A stretch of 64,000 bases of DNA from Mumia sp. Pv4-285 (GTDB lineage: Bacteria > Actinomycetota > Actinomycetes > Propionibacteriales > Nocardioidaceae). Below are positions 36,215-45,900 of this stretch, piece after piece. The position numbers were made by a program, and so were the translations under genes. The number at the start of each line of letters is the position of its first letter. The first letter of the stretch is position 1. The notes beneath the pieces are model-generated. The model had not been told where the DNA came from. It searched no databases and saw only the letters and a list, made by a program, of their open reading frames with translations. Location: assembly GCF_041320275.1 (NCBI RefSeq), contig NZ_CP162023.1, forward strand, positions 3,906,001 to 3,970,000. Reading direction: 5' to 3'.

Positions 36215-37011
36215 TCGGCCTCCTCGGCTTCGTCGCGCTGCGCGGGCGGGGTGGTGCTGTCGTCGACCAACGCCTCCGACTCGGCGCGCTGCGTGTCGGC
36301 CTGCGCGACGGCGGCCTCCGGGGACTCGCCGGACGCCGAGCGAGCCTGCGAGTCGCGGCCGGCGGGCGACTCCGGCGCAGTCCACGCGTGCTCCTGCGCG
36401 AGCCGCAGTCCGGCCAGCGACGCCTCGCCGGCAGCGGGGCCTTCGTCGGCGCGTCCGTCGGGGAAGCCGGCGAGCACGCGCTCCGCCTCGCGCCACGTCA
36501 CGATCTGTGCACCGCGGCTGGCGGTGCGCGGCGTGCCGGCACGCAGGTCGTCCACGAGCTCGACGGCGGAGTCGGGAGTCTGGTTGTCGAAGAACTCCCA
36601 GTTCACCGTCATCACCGGCGCGTAGTCGCAGGCTGCGTTGCACTCGATGTGCTCCAGCGTGACCTTGCCGTCGGCCGTGCGCTCGTCGTTGCCGACGCCG
36701 AGGTGCTCGCGCAGACGGGAGAAGATCGCGTCGCCGCCCATCACCGCGCACAGCGTGTTGGTGCAGACGCCGACGTGGTAGTCGCCGACCTCGCGCCGCT
36801 TGTACATCGTGTAGAAGGTCGCGACGCCGTTGACGTCGGCCGCCGAGATGTCGAGGAGCTCGGCGCACAGCTCGATCGCCTCGGACGTCACCCGGCCCTC
36901 GACGGACTGCACGAGGTGCAGCATCGGGAGCAGCGCCGACCGCTTCTGCGGGTAGCGGGCGATGATCGCCTGCAGGTCGTCGCGGACACGTGCGGAGTCC
37001 AGACCGCTCAC
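36211..37011 (-). CDS. nuoE: NADH-quinone oxidoreductase subunit E, with long acidic tail
   Basis: A 266-residue thioredoxin-like subunit. The N1a 2Fe-2S ligands are C83 and C88 (VCTNTLC) and C124 and C128 (ECNAAC). The family is usually about 165-180 residues; here about 90 extra residues rich in Ala, Glu and Asp form a low-complexity tail. The start is the GTG in a GTGA overlap with nuoD. Confidence 0.95.
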   Translation of the reverse strand: MSGLDSARVRDDLQAIIARYPQKRSALLPMLHLVQSVEGRVTSEAIELCAELLDISAADVNGVATFYTMYKRREVGDYHVGVCTNTLCAVMGGDAIFSRLREHLGVGNDERTADGKVTLEHIECNAACDYAPVMTVNWEFFDNQTPDSAVELVDDLRAGTPRTASRGAQIVTWREAERVLAGFPDGRADEGPAAGEASLAGLRLAQEHAWTAPESPAGRDSQARSASGESPEAAVAQADTQRAESEALVDDSTTPPAQRDEAEEAE

Positions 37012-38360
37012 CGGTCCACCCCTCCCATCACCGGGTCGATGCTGGCGATCGCGACGATGACGTCGGCGAGCATGCCGCCCTCCGACATCGCCGCGGTGGC
37101 CTGCAGGTTGCTGAAGGACGGGTCGCGGAAGTGCGCACGGTACGGGCGGGTGCCGCCGTCGGAGACCAGGTGGCACGAGAGCTCGCCGCGCGGCGACTCC
37201 ACGCTGACGTAGGTCTGGCCGGCCGGGACGCGGAAGCCCTCCGTGACGAGCTTGAAGTGGTGGATCAGGGCTTCCATGGACTCGCCCATGATGTGGCGGA
37301 TGTGCTCGAGCGAGTTGCCCTGGCCGTCGGGCCCGACCGCGAGCTGCGCGGGCCACGCGATCTTCTTGTCGGCCACCATCACCGGCGCGCCCTCGAGGCC
37401 GCGGAGCCGGGTGACGCACTGCTCGATGATGCGCAGCGACTGGTCCATCTCGTCGAGCCGGATGCGGAACCGGCCGTACGCGTCGGGCTCGTCGCGGGTG
37501 ATGACGTCGAAGTCGTACGTGTCGTAGCCGCAGTAGGGCTGCTTCTTGCGCAGGTCCCAGTCGTAGCCGGTCGAGCGCAGCGCCGGCCCGGTGATGCCGA
37601 GCGCGAGGCACCCGGCGAGGTCGAGGAAGCCGACGTCCTGGAGGCGTCCCTTGAAGATCGGGTTCTGGTTGCACAGCGCCGCCAGCTCGGGGAGCCGCTT
37701 GCGCATCAGGGCGACGAACCGGTCGACCGCGTCGAGACCGCCGTCGGGGACGTCGGCCGAGACTCCGCCCGGCCGCAGGTAGGCGGAGTTCATGCGCAGG
37801 CCCGAGAACAGCTCGAAGATGTCGAGGCACAGCTCGCGCTCACGGAACCCGACGGTCATCACGGTCAGGGCGCCGATCTCCATGCCGCCGGTGGCGATCG
37901 CGACGAGGTGCGAGGAGATCCGGTTGACCTCCATCATCATCACGCGGAGGACGTCGGCCTTCTCGGGGACCTGGTCGGTGATGCCGAGCAGCTTCTCGAT
38001 CGCGAGGACGTAGGCGGCCTCGTTGTACATCGGGGACAGGTAGTCCATCCGGGTGCAGAACGTGACGCCCTGGGTCCAGGTGCGGTACTCCATGTTCTTC
38101 TCGATGCCGGTGTGCAGGTAGCCGATGCCGCAGCGGGCCTCGGTCACCGTCTCGCCCTCGATCTCGAGGATCAGCCGGAGCACACCGTGCGTCGACGGGT
38201 GCTGGGGCCCCATGTTGACGACGATCCGCTCGGAGACGTCGGGATCGACGCCGGAGACCACGGTGTCCCAGTCCTGACCGGTGACGGTGTAGACGGGGCC
38301 GGAGGTCGTCTCCTGGGCCGGGGCGTACGGATCGGTCTGTGTCTGGTCGGTGGTGCTCAC
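37008..38360 (-). CDS. nuoD: NADH-quinone oxidoreductase subunit D (quinone site)
   Basis: A 450-residue 49-kDa-type subunit. The quinone-binding residues of the family are visible as H58 ([13 protein letters not shown]) and Y106 (RMDYLSP). This is the only nuoD in the window, so a functional complex from the ten-gene operon might have to share it. It starts in a GTGA overlap with nuoC. Confidence 0.96.
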   Translation of the reverse strand: MSTTDQTQTDPYAPAQETTSGPVYTVTGQDWDTVVSGVDPDVSERIVVNMGPQHPSTHGVLRLILEIEGETVTEARCGIGYLHTGIEKNMEYRTWTQGVTFCTRMDYLSPMYNEAAYVLAIEKLLGITDQVPEKADVLRVMMMEVNRISSHLVAIATGGMEIGALTVMTVGFRERELCLDIFELFSGLRMNSAYLRPGGVSADVPDGGLDAVDRFVALMRKRLPELAALCNQNPIFKGRLQDVGFLDLAGCLALGITGPALRSTGYDWDLRKKQPYCGYDTYDFDVITRDEPDAYGRFRIRLDEMDQSLRIIEQCVTRLRGLEGAPVMVADKKIAWPAQLAVGPDGQGNSLEHIRHIMGESMEALIHHFKLVTEGFRVPAGQTYVSVESPRGELSCHLVSDGGTRPYRAHFRDPSFSNLQATAAMSEGGMLADVIVAIASIDPVMGGVDR

Positions 38361-39076
38361 GAGTACGACCTCCGCTCGTCGGGCGGTGGGACGGTTGCGC
38401 CCTTGTACTCGACGGGGATTCCGCCGAGCGGGTAGTCCTTGCGCTGGGGGTGGCCGGGCCAGTCGTCCGGCATGAGGATGCGGGTGAGGGCCGGGTGGCC
38501 GTCGAACACGATCCCGAAGAAGTCGTACGTCTCGCGCTCGTGCCAGTCGGCGGTCGGGTAGACGGCGACGACCGACTCGATGTGCGGGTCGGACTCCGGG
38601 GCGGCGACCTCGAGCCGGATGCGCCGGTTGTGGGTCATCGACAGCAGGTGGTAGACCGCGTGCAGCTCGCGGCCCGTCTCGTGCGGGTAGTGGACGCCGG
38701 AGATGCCGCTGCAGAGCTCGAAGCGCAGCGCCGCGTCGTCGCGCAGGTGCTGGCAGACCTCGCGGATCCGCTCGCGCGACACGTGCAGCGTGAGCTCGTC
38801 ACGGTCGACGACGGCCGACTCCACCGCACCGGCGCCGACGCTCTCGCCGAGGATCTGCTCGAGCCGGTCGGCGACGTCGTCGAACCAGCCGCCGTACGGA
38901 CGGGCGGACGCCTCGGGCATCGCGACTGGCCGCTGGAGCCCGCCGTAACCCGAGGTGTCTCCGGAGCCGCGGATGCCGAACATGCCCTCGCGGACCTCGA
39001 CGACCTCGAGGGTGCGTGCCGTGGAGGGGACGACGTCCTCGCCTCCGACCGACGTGCTGCTCGGGTCCTGAGTCAT
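38357..39076 (-). CDS. nuoC: NADH-quinone oxidoreductase subunit C, copy 2
   Basis: A 239-residue 30-kDa-type subunit. The signature is [43 protein letters not shown], complete where copy 1 is altered. The open frame extends upstream through nuoB; the start is the ATG in an ATGA overlap with the nuoB stop. Confidence 0.95.
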   Translation of the reverse strand: MTQDPSSTSVGGEDVVPSTARTLEVVEVREGMFGIRGSGDTSGYGGLQRPVAMPEASARPYGGWFDDVADRLEQILGESVGAGAVESAVVDRDELTLHVSRERIREVCQHLRDDAALRFELCSGISGVHYPHETGRELHAVYHLLSMTHNRRIRLEVAAPESDPHIESVVAVYPTADWHERETYDFFGIVFDGHPALTRILMPDDWPGHPQRKDYPLGGIPVEYKGATVPPPDERRSYS

Positions 39077-39627
39077 CGCAGCAGCCCCTTCATCGCCGTC
39101 GTCGGGACCGCCTCGAGGGCGATCTTCTCGTCGGCCGCGATCTCGGCGGTGCGGTGCGCGCCGAGCTTCGTGTCCTGGATCTTGGTGTGCAGCTTCATCA
39201 CCGCGTCGATGAGCATCTCGGGCCGCGGAGGGCAGCCGGGAAGGTACATGTCGACCGGGACGATGTGGTCGACGCCCTGGACGATCGCGTAGTTGTTGAA
39301 CATGCCGCCGGAGCTGGCGCACACGCCCATCGCGAGGACGTACTTGGGGTTGGCCATCTGGTCGTAGATCTGGCGCAGCACCGGCGCCATCTTCTGGCTG
39401 ACGCGCCCGGCGACGATCATCAGGTCGGCCTGGCGCGGCGAGGCACGGAAGACCTCCATGCCGAAGCGCGACGAGTCGTACTTCGGGGCGCCGAACTCCA
39501 TCATCTCGATCGCGCAGCAGGCCAGGCCGAAGGTGGCCGGCCAGAACGACGCCTTGCGGAAGTAGCCCGCGAGACCTTCGACGGTCGTCAGCAGGACCCC
39601 GCTGGGAAGCTTTTCCTCCAGGCCCAT
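39073..39627 (-). CDS. nuoB: NADH-quinone oxidoreductase subunit B, copy 2 (cluster N2)
   Basis: A 184-residue subunit carrying N2, with ligands C37, C38, C103 and C132. It shares the ACCAIE and PGCPPRPE motifs with copy 1 but the N-termini and the helix after the tandem cysteines ([15 protein letters not shown] against [15 protein letters not shown]) differ strongly, so the copies are old paralogues. The gap to nuoA is one base. Confidence 0.96.
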   Translation of the reverse strand: MGLEEKLPSGVLLTTVEGLAGYFRKASFWPATFGLACCAIEMMEFGAPKYDSSRFGMEVFRASPRQADLMIVAGRVSQKMAPVLRQIYDQMANPKYVLAMGVCASSGGMFNNYAIVQGVDHIVPVDMYLPGCPPRPEMLIDAVMKLHTKIQDTKLGAHRTAEIAADEKIALEAVPTTAMKGLLR

Positions 39628-39628
39628 G

Positions 39629-39988
39629 TCAGTCCCACTCCAGTCCGCCGCGGCGCCAGACGTAGACGTACGCGACGAAGACCGTCGCGATGAACAGCAG
39701 CATCTCGACGATGCCGAACCAGCCGAGGAGATCGAACTCCACCGCGAACGGGTAGAGGAAGATGATCTCCACGTCGAACACGATGAAGAGCATCGCGGTG
39801 ATGAAGTACTTCACCGGAACGCGACCGCCTCCCGCTGCCTGCGGGGTCGGCTCGATGCCGCACTCGTACGAGTCGACCTTGGCGCGGTTGTAGCGCTTCG
39901 GTCCGGTGAGCGGGGCGATCAGCACGGAGAACACCGCGAACGCTCCCGAGATGGCGGCGAGCACCAAGACCGGGGTGTACTCGGTCAC
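39629..39988 (-). CDS. nuoA: NADH-quinone oxidoreductase subunit A, copy 2
   Basis: A 119-residue three-helix subunit that opens the 14-gene operon. The switch loop has the cysteine ([10 protein letters not shown]) missing in copy 1. It starts at GTG with a strong AGGGAGGA Shine-Dalgarno five bases before, unlike the leaderless copy-1 operon. A Rex-like palindrome lies 13-30 bases upstream of the start codon. Confidence 0.95.
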   Translation of the reverse strand: MTEYTPVLVLAAISGAFAVFSVLIAPLTGPKRYNRAKVDSYECGIEPTPQAAGGGRVPVKYFITAMLFIVFDVEIIFLYPFAVEFDLLGWFGIVEMLLFIATVFVAYVYVWRRGGLEWD

Positions 39989-40000
39989 CGCATCCTCCCT

Positions 40001-40018
40001 TCGTGAAAATGTTCACGA
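40001..40018 (-). promoter_or_regulatory. Rex-like operator in the nuoA-N leader
   Basis: TCGTGAAAATGTTCACGA is a palindrome with 7-bp arms and a 4-base centre. Its core GTGAA-N4-TTCAC equals the core of the site bound by the NADH/NAD+-sensing repressor Rex (in Streptomyces TGTGAACGCGTTCACA). It stands just upstream of the nuoA Shine-Dalgarno. Rex control of nuo operons is known in streptomycetes, as I recall it, so the function fits. Confidence 0.65.
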
Positions 40019-40021
40019 GCC

Positions 40022-40050
40022 TGTCCACGCGGACATCACCGAGCGGTGAT
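40022..40050 (-). promoter_or_regulatory. Two adjoining palindromes in the nuoA-N leader
   Basis: TGTCC-ACGC-GGACA (40022-40035) is followed, sharing one base, by ATCACCG-AG-CGGTGAT (40035-40050). Both are perfect. They could be operators or RNA hairpins in the leader. A possible -10 box CATAGT (minus strand, 40068-40073) lies just upstream, but no good -35 box is seen. Confidence 0.4.
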
Positions 40051-40148
40051 TCCTTGTGTTGCACGTCACTATGCCACGGCGAGCGGACGGCCACGACACG
40101 GGGTGGGCGAGGTCACAGCAGGACCTCGGAAACGCCGCCCGACCTGCG

Positions 40149-40174
40149 ATTACGCAACAAACACGGTGCGTAAT
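40149..40174. promoter_or_regulatory. Inverted repeat ATTACGCA-N10-TGCGTAAT upstream of nuoA
   Basis: Perfect 8-bp arms separated by ten bases in an AT-rich patch between menG (stop at 40198) and nuoA. The spacing puts the arms about one and a half to two helical turns apart, as for many dimeric regulators. As an RNA it would give a weak hairpin with a large loop, so an operator is more likely than a terminator for menG. Confidence 0.45.
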
Positions 40175-40197
40175 TCAGGGCCTGGGGAGGTGCCGTT

Positions 40198-40890
40198 TCA
40201 GGCCTTGGTCGCGGTGTGGAGCGCGACGATCCCGCCGGAGAGGTTCTCCCAGCGGGTAGCGCCCCAACCGGTCTCGGCGATCACCTTCGCGAGGCCGAGC
40301 TGGTCCGGCCACGCGATGATCGACTCGGCCAGGTAGACGTACGAGTCGGGGTTCGAGGAGACGGCTCGCGCGACGGGCGGGAGTGCTCGCATCAGGTACT
40401 CGAGGTAGACCGTGCGGAACGGCCCGAACGTGGGGTGGCTGAACTCGCAGACCACCAGCCGTCCGCCGGGCCTCGTCACGCGCAGCATCTCGGCGAGCGC
40501 GACCTCGGGCTCGTGCACGTTGCGGAGCCCGAACGAGATCGTCACCGCGTCGAACGTCGAGTCGGCGAACGGGAGGCGCATGCCGTCGCCGGCGGTGAAC
40601 GGCAGCTCGGCGTGGTGCCGCTTGCCCTCACGGAGCATGCCGATGCTGAAGTCGCAGGGCACGACGTACGCGCCGTCGTCGGCGAAGGGCACCGAGGAGG
40701 TGCCCGTGCCTGCGGCGAGGTCGAGCACGCGGTCGCCGGGCTGCGCGGCGACCAGCGCCTGGACGCGGCGACGCCACTGGCGGTCCTGACCCAGCGACAG
40801 CACGTCGTTCGTGAGGTCGTAGCGCTTGGCGACGGCGTCGAACATCGACGCGACCTCGTGCGGCTGCTTGTCCAGGTTCGCTCGGCTCAC
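40198..40890 (-). CDS. menG: Demethylmenaquinone methyltransferase
   Basis: A 230-residue UbiE/MenG-type enzyme that uses SAM to methylate demethylmenaquinone, the last step of menaquinone synthesis. The family signature [19 protein letters not shown] near the N-terminus, the SAM motif [12 protein letters not shown], and [35 protein letters not shown] are all clear. It lies upstream of nuoA on the same strand, and menF is divergent from it. Confidence 0.95.
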   Translation of the reverse strand: MSRANLDKQPHEVASMFDAVAKRYDLTNDVLSLGQDRQWRRRVQALVAAQPGDRVLDLAAGTGTSSVPFADDGAYVVPCDFSIGMLREGKRHHAELPFTAGDGMRLPFADSTFDAVTISFGLRNVHEPEVALAEMLRVTRPGGRLVVCEFSHPTFGPFRTVYLEYLMRALPPVARAVSSNPDSYVYLAESIIAWPDQLGLAKVIAETGWGATRWENLSGGIVALHTATKA

Positions 40891-40896
40891 GAGGCA

Positions 40897-40902
40897 ACTG
40901 TG
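40897..40902 (-). promoter_or_regulatory. Possible leaderless -10 box of menG
   Basis: On the minus strand CACAGT is followed by six bases and the GTG start. The same hexamer and spacing occur before the purine operon, although it matches TANNNT only at A2 and T6. Confidence 0.3.
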
Positions 40903-40936
40903 TCACGCACCACGGTGTCCTCCACGGCACGGGTCG

Positions 40937-40942
40937 TACCCT
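40937..40942 (+). promoter_or_regulatory. Leaderless -10 box of menF
   Basis: TACCCT (TANNNT) is followed by seven bases and GTG at 40950, with no Shine-Dalgarno. Confidence 0.5.
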
Positions 40943-40949
40943 GGCAGAC

Positions 40950-42248
40950 GTGACCGACACCGTCGTGCCTCTCCGTGGCCCTCTCCGACTGGTGGCGCAG
41001 TCGGTCCCGCTGGCACCGTCCGACCTCGACGGCGTCCCCCTCACCCACCTGCTCCCCACCGAGGGCGCGCTCGCCTGGGTCCGCGACGGCGACGGGATCG
41101 TGGGCTGGGGCGAGGCCGCCCGGGTCGAGACGTCCGGCGCGAGCCGGTTCGACGACGCCGGCGACTGGTGGCGCGAGGTCTCGGCCCACTCCGTCGTGCG
41201 CGACAAGGTCGGCGTCCCCGGCAGCGGTCTGGTCGCGTTCGGCTCGTTCGCGTTCGCCGACGACTCCGGTCGTACGCAGGGCCGCACCGGCGGCAGCTCC
41301 GTGCTCGTCGTGCCGCGCGTCGTGGTCGGCCGACGCGGCGGCACCACCTGGGTCACCACGATCCGCGAGTCCGCGCTCGCCCCGCCGCCGCGGATCGCCC
41401 CGAGCGACGAGCCGGCCACCCCCGAGGCCGCGGTGTTCACCGACGGCTCCACGTCGGGCGCGCAGTGGGAGACGATCGTGTCCGACGCGGTCCGCCGCAT
41501 CGAGTCCGGCGCCCTCGACAAGGTCGTCCTCGCCCGTGACCTCGTCGCCGACCTCGCGGCGCCGCTCGACGTCCGCGCACCGCTTCGGCGGCTCGCCGAG
41601 GCGTACCCGAACTGCTGGACCTTCCACGTCGACCGCCTGTTCGGAGCGACCCCGGAGATGCTCGTACGCCGTGAGCGGGGGCTGGTGACCTCGCGGGTGC
41701 TGGCCGGCACGATCCGCCGGACCGGCGACGACGCCCGCGACCTCGCCCTCGCCGGCTCGTTGGCCCGCTCCAGCAAGGACCTCGAGGAGCACGAGTACGC
41801 CGTCCGCTCGGTCGCCGACGCGCTCGAGCCGTACTGCTCGTCGACGAACGTGCCCGAGACGCCGTTCGTGCTCCACCTCCCGAACGTGATGCACCTGGCC
41901 ACCGACGTCGCCGGCGTGGTCGACGCCGAGCACGAGTCAGCGACCGCTCTCGACCTCGCCGCCGCGCTGCACCCGTCGGCCGCGGTCGGGGGAACGCCGC
42001 GGGCGACGGCGCTCGAGCTGATCGCTGAGATCGAGCACCTCGACCGCAGCCGCTACGCCGCGCCGGTCGGGTGGATCGACGCCGACGGCGACGGCGAGTG
42101 GGGCATCGCGCTGCGCTCGGCCGAGTACGACGGGTCGCGGGTCCGGCTGTTCGCCGGGTGCGGCATCGTCGCGGACTCCTCCCCCGAGGCCGAGCTCGCC
42201 GAGTCGCAGGCCAAGCTCGTCCCGGTGCGCGACTCGCTGACGGGCTAG
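40950..42248 (+). CDS. menF: Isochorismate synthase
   Basis: A 432-residue chorismate-using enzyme of the MenF/EntC/DhbC group. Motifs run in the expected order: LDKVVLARDLVAD, FGATPEMLV, SRVLAGTIRR, LPNVMHLATDV, HPSAAVGGTPR and RYAAPVGWIDADGDGEWGIALRSA. It converts chorismate to isochorismate, the entry to menaquinone synthesis. A siderophore or salicylate role cannot be excluded from sequence, but the neighbouring menG and nuo genes favour menaquinone. Confidence 0.9.
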   Translation: MTDTVVPLRGPLRLVAQSVPLAPSDLDGVPLTHLLPTEGALAWVRDGDGIVGWGEAARVETSGASRFDDAGDWWREVSAHSVVRDKVGVPGSGLVAFGSFAFADDSGRTQGRTGGSSVLVVPRVVVGRRGGTTWVTTIRESALAPPPRIAPSDEPATPEAAVFTDGSTSGAQWETIVSDAVRRIESGALDKVVLARDLVADLAAPLDVRAPLRRLAEAYPNCWTFHVDRLFGATPEMLVRRERGLVTSRVLAGTIRRTGDDARDLALAGSLARSSKDLEEHEYAVRSVADALEPYCSSTNVPETPFVLHLPNVMHLATDVAGVVDAEHESATALDLAAALHPSAAVGGTPRATALELIAEIEHLDRSRYAAPVGWIDADGDGEWGIALRSAEYDGSRVRLFAGCGIVADSSPEAELAESQAKLVPVRDSLTG

Positions 42249-42250
42249 CG

Positions 42251-42811
42251 CTAGCGCAGCCAGGGGTTCGCCTTGACGAACCCCAGCGCGCCCCACATCC
42301 TGCCGAGCCCCCAGGTGTCGCCCGCGAGCGCGAGCCCGCAGACCGCGACGGCGAGCAGGCCGATGATGTGGTCGTCGACGACCGGGTTCGTCTCCGGCGG
42401 GAGGGCGACGGTCCACATCAGGAAGTACATGAGGCAGCCGCAGACGGCGCCGATCCTGATCGCGACCCCGAGGAGAAGCGAGACACCGATGCCGAGCAGG
42501 CCGAGCATGAAGAGCCAGTCGGCCCACCACTGTCCGGCGATCGAGTGGTAAAAGCTCTCGAACGGGCCCTTGGCAGCGTTCGACAGGTAGCCGTCGGTGG
42601 GACTGGCGCCGTCGATCCAGGCCGCGTCCTTCGGGGTCGAGTACGTCAGCCCGAAGAGCTTGTCGAGGAAGGCCCACAGAAAGGTGAAGCCGAGCACGAT
42701 CCGCAGGAGCGCGAGCGCTCGCGCGACCGGGAGCGACACCACAGGCTGTGCCTCGCCGCTCGACGGGAGGGCGTGGGCCCCGCCGGCGCTGGTGGTCTCG
42801 GATCCGGTCAT
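42251..42811 (-). CDS. DoxX-like membrane protein
   Basis: A 186-residue protein with a polar N-terminus of about 25 residues and four hydrophobic helices, of the DoxX/DoxD-like type (LLRIVLGFTFLWAFLDKLFGL; WLFMLGLLGIGVSLLLGVAIRIGAVCG). I chose the ATG at 42811, preceded by GGGGA at seven bases; an ATG at 42829 would add six residues. DoxD proteins can be part of thiosulfate:quinone oxidoreductase, but most actinobacterial DoxX proteins have no proven role. It converges on menF with a gap of two bases. Confidence 0.75.
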   Translation of the reverse strand: MTGSETTSAGGAHALPSSGEAQPVVSLPVARALALLRIVLGFTFLWAFLDKLFGLTYSTPKDAAWIDGASPTDGYLSNAAKGPFESFYHSIAGQWWADWLFMLGLLGIGVSLLLGVAIRIGAVCGCLMYFLMWTVALPPETNPVVDDHIIGLLAVAVCGLALAGDTWGLGRMWGALGFVKANPWLR

Positions 42812-42918
42812 CGGTCGTCCCCTCGTCATGGGCGCCGTTCCCCCGTCGCCCTGCTCTCAATATGGCGCGCCTCGCCGGGTGCTGCAGTGAAGGTGTCCGG
42901 AATGTCGCAGTGTTTGGC

Positions 42919-45900
42919 TCAGGTCTCGAGCAAACCCGACAGGTCGTCGGCCGTGAGCGCGGCAGACGACAGAGCGCCGTCGTCGAGCACGCCGGCGACG
43001 AGCTCGGCCTTGCGCGCCTTCAGCTCGACCACCTTGTCCTCGATCGTCCCTGCAGAGACGAGCCGGTAGACGTTCACCGGTGACTGCTGGCCGATGCGGT
43101 GCACCCGGTCGACGGCCTGCGCCTCGACGGCGGGGTTCCACCACGGGTCGAGCACGAAGACGTAGTCGGCCTCGGTCAGGGTCAGGCCCACACCGCCGGC
43201 CTTGAGGCTGATGAGGAACACCGGCTGGTCACCCGACTTGAATCCGTCGATGACCGCGGCACGGTCGCGGGTGCTGCCGTCGAGGTACGCGGTGGCGATG
43301 CCCTCGCTCTCGAGCCGGGCCTGCACGCGCCGCAGATAGGTTGTGAACTGGCTGAAGACGAGCGCACGGTGGCCCTCGGCGGCGAGCTCGCGGACGTGGT
43401 CGACGAGCAGGTCGGTCTTGGCGGACCCGACCGCCTCGTAGCGTTCGTCGACGAGGGCGGGGTCGAGGCTCAGCTGCCGCAGGCGGGTGAGAGCGGCGAA
43501 GATCGTGATGCGGTGCCGCCTCAACGCTGCCTCGTCGTCGCCGGCCTCCTCGAGCAGGCCGAGGATGCGCTGGCGCTCACGCTGCAGGTGGGTGTCGTAC
43601 AGCTTGCGGTGGCGCGCGGACAAGGCCACCTCCAGCACCTGCTCCTGCTTCGGTGGCAGGTCTGCGGCCACGAGCTCCTTGGTGCGACGCAGCATCACCG
43701 GCCGGATGCGTCGCTTGAGCATCGCGAGGAGCTCGCCGTCGCCGCCCTTCTCGATCGGCTTGGCGATCTCGTGGGAGAAGTGGAGCGGGTGCGGGAACAG
43801 CCCCGGCGCGGTCAGCGACAGCAGGGACCACAGCTCCATGAGGTCGTTCTCGACAGGGGTGCCGGTGATCGCCAGCGAGAACGGCGCCTCGACCCGGCAG
43901 ACGGCCTGGTAGGTCTTGCCCCGGTGGTTCTTGACCGCCTGGGCCTCGTCGAGGATCCGGCCGGACCACGGCAGCGCCACGTAGTCGTCGGCCTCGAGCC
44001 GCAGCAGCGTGTACGAGGTGACGACGATGTCGGCGCCGTCAACCACCGCGGGCAACGGCTCACGCCGTCGGGCGCTGGACTCGGTGACCGTGCGCACGAC
44101 CAGCCCTGGCGCGAAGGCGGCCGCCTCCCCTGCCCACGTCGCGACGACGCTCGTCGGCGCGACCACGAGGAACGGTGGCGCGTCCGGCTCGCGCTCGCGG
44201 GCGTGCGTGACGAGAGCGATCGTCTGCAGAGTCTTGCCGAGCCCCATGTCGTCGGCGAGGATCCCGCCCAGGCCGTGCTCGGCGAGGAACGCGAGCCACG
44301 AGAAGCCCTCGAGCTGGTACGGGCGGAGGGTGGCCTTGAGACCGGCGGGCGCAGCGAGCGCGGGGACCCCCTCGGACCCGACGAGCCGCCGGGCCAGGGA
44401 GACCCACCGGGCTGCCTGCGCGTCGACGACGCCGATCTCGTCGAGCTCGTCCCACAGGTCGAACGCGCTCGTCGCCACGCTCATCGTGCCCTCGTCGCGG
44501 CGGCGGTCGCTGAGCGCGCGGGCGTCGGCGAGCATGCGGGTGAGTGCGTCGAGCTCGGGGTGGTCGACGCTGACGTACAGGTAGGTGCCCTTGCGGTCGG
44601 TCTTGTGCAGCAGGATCTTGTCCTGCCCGGTCGCGATCGCCTCGATGATCGTCGCCAGCCCGACCTGACGTCCGCCGATGGTGACGACCACCTCGAGGTC
44701 GAGCCAGTCGGTGCGGCCGGACGGCGTCGGGGCCGTCGTGAACGAGATCTCGGGCGTGCCGACGACCTCCTCGTACGCCGGCTCGTGACCGTCGACCTGC
44801 ACCTCGAACGCGGGGTTGTCACGGAGACCGGGAAGGATGTCGTGGGCGAACCGGACCGCGTCCATGTCGCGCAGGACGAGCTCGGGGTACGGGGCGGGCA
44901 CTGCCGTCCCCGCGCGCAGCAGCAGGACCGCCGCCGCCTCGTCGAGCACGAGTCCGGAGAGCACCGCCGACTCGAGGGCTGGATCGCGCATGCCGAACGG
45001 CGCGGGCTCGTCGTCGAGCGCGAACACCCGCACGGTCTGGCCGGTCGCGGGGCTGCGGTAGTGCCACGCCCACGAGAGCCGCGCCTCCGCGCCACCGACC
45101 CAGCTGAGGGCGAGGACGAGGTGCGGGGCAGGCGGGGCTGGCACGTGGACGGAGTCGTCGCGCGACCCCACCTCGATCAGGCGACCCACGCGGGGGAGGT
45201 AGGTGTGGCGCAGCTCGTCCATGCCGTCCGGCGGCACCGTCACCGGAGCGCGGGCCGCGAACATCTCCTTGACCGCCGGCGAGAGCGGCCGGTCGAGTGG
45301 CGCCAGCGTGACCACGGCGTCGTCACCGCTGCCCTCCCAGAGCGCGACGCCGTGCTCGGGCGTGCCGAGGAAGGTCACGTCGTCCGAGGGGCTCCACGCG
45401 CCCCCGACCGCCGCCCCGGCGACGAGGACGGCGCCTCCACGGTCGTCGGCCCGGGCGTCCAGCGCGGCCCGGGCAGGCTGCGGCGCGACCCGCACCTCGG
45501 CGAAGCCGGACGCCACCAGCGGCAGCCCCACCTCACCGGCCTCGCGGAGGAGCCGCCACAGCGACGCCCCGAGCGCGGTCAGCGGGAGGGTGTCCTCGGA
45601 GCCGAAGCCGTAGGAGTAGCGCGCACGGTGCGTGCCGTGGATCGCGCGCAGGACGTCGAGGTGCTCGGGGACGAAACGACCGTCGCGGGGGTCGGCGACC
45701 ACGAGGTCGCGCCAGCCCACACCGGACTTGACCCACGCGCCACGACGACCGCGGGTGACGGGCCGCAGCCTCAGCGCAGGGCGTACGGCGTCGTTCCAGG
45801 TGCGGCCGAAGCGCCGCTCCTGCGGCCCGCTGGCGCTGATCTCGACGCGGAGGGCGAGGTCTTGCCCGGGCCTCGCCGGGCGCGCCGCCGACGACCCGTC

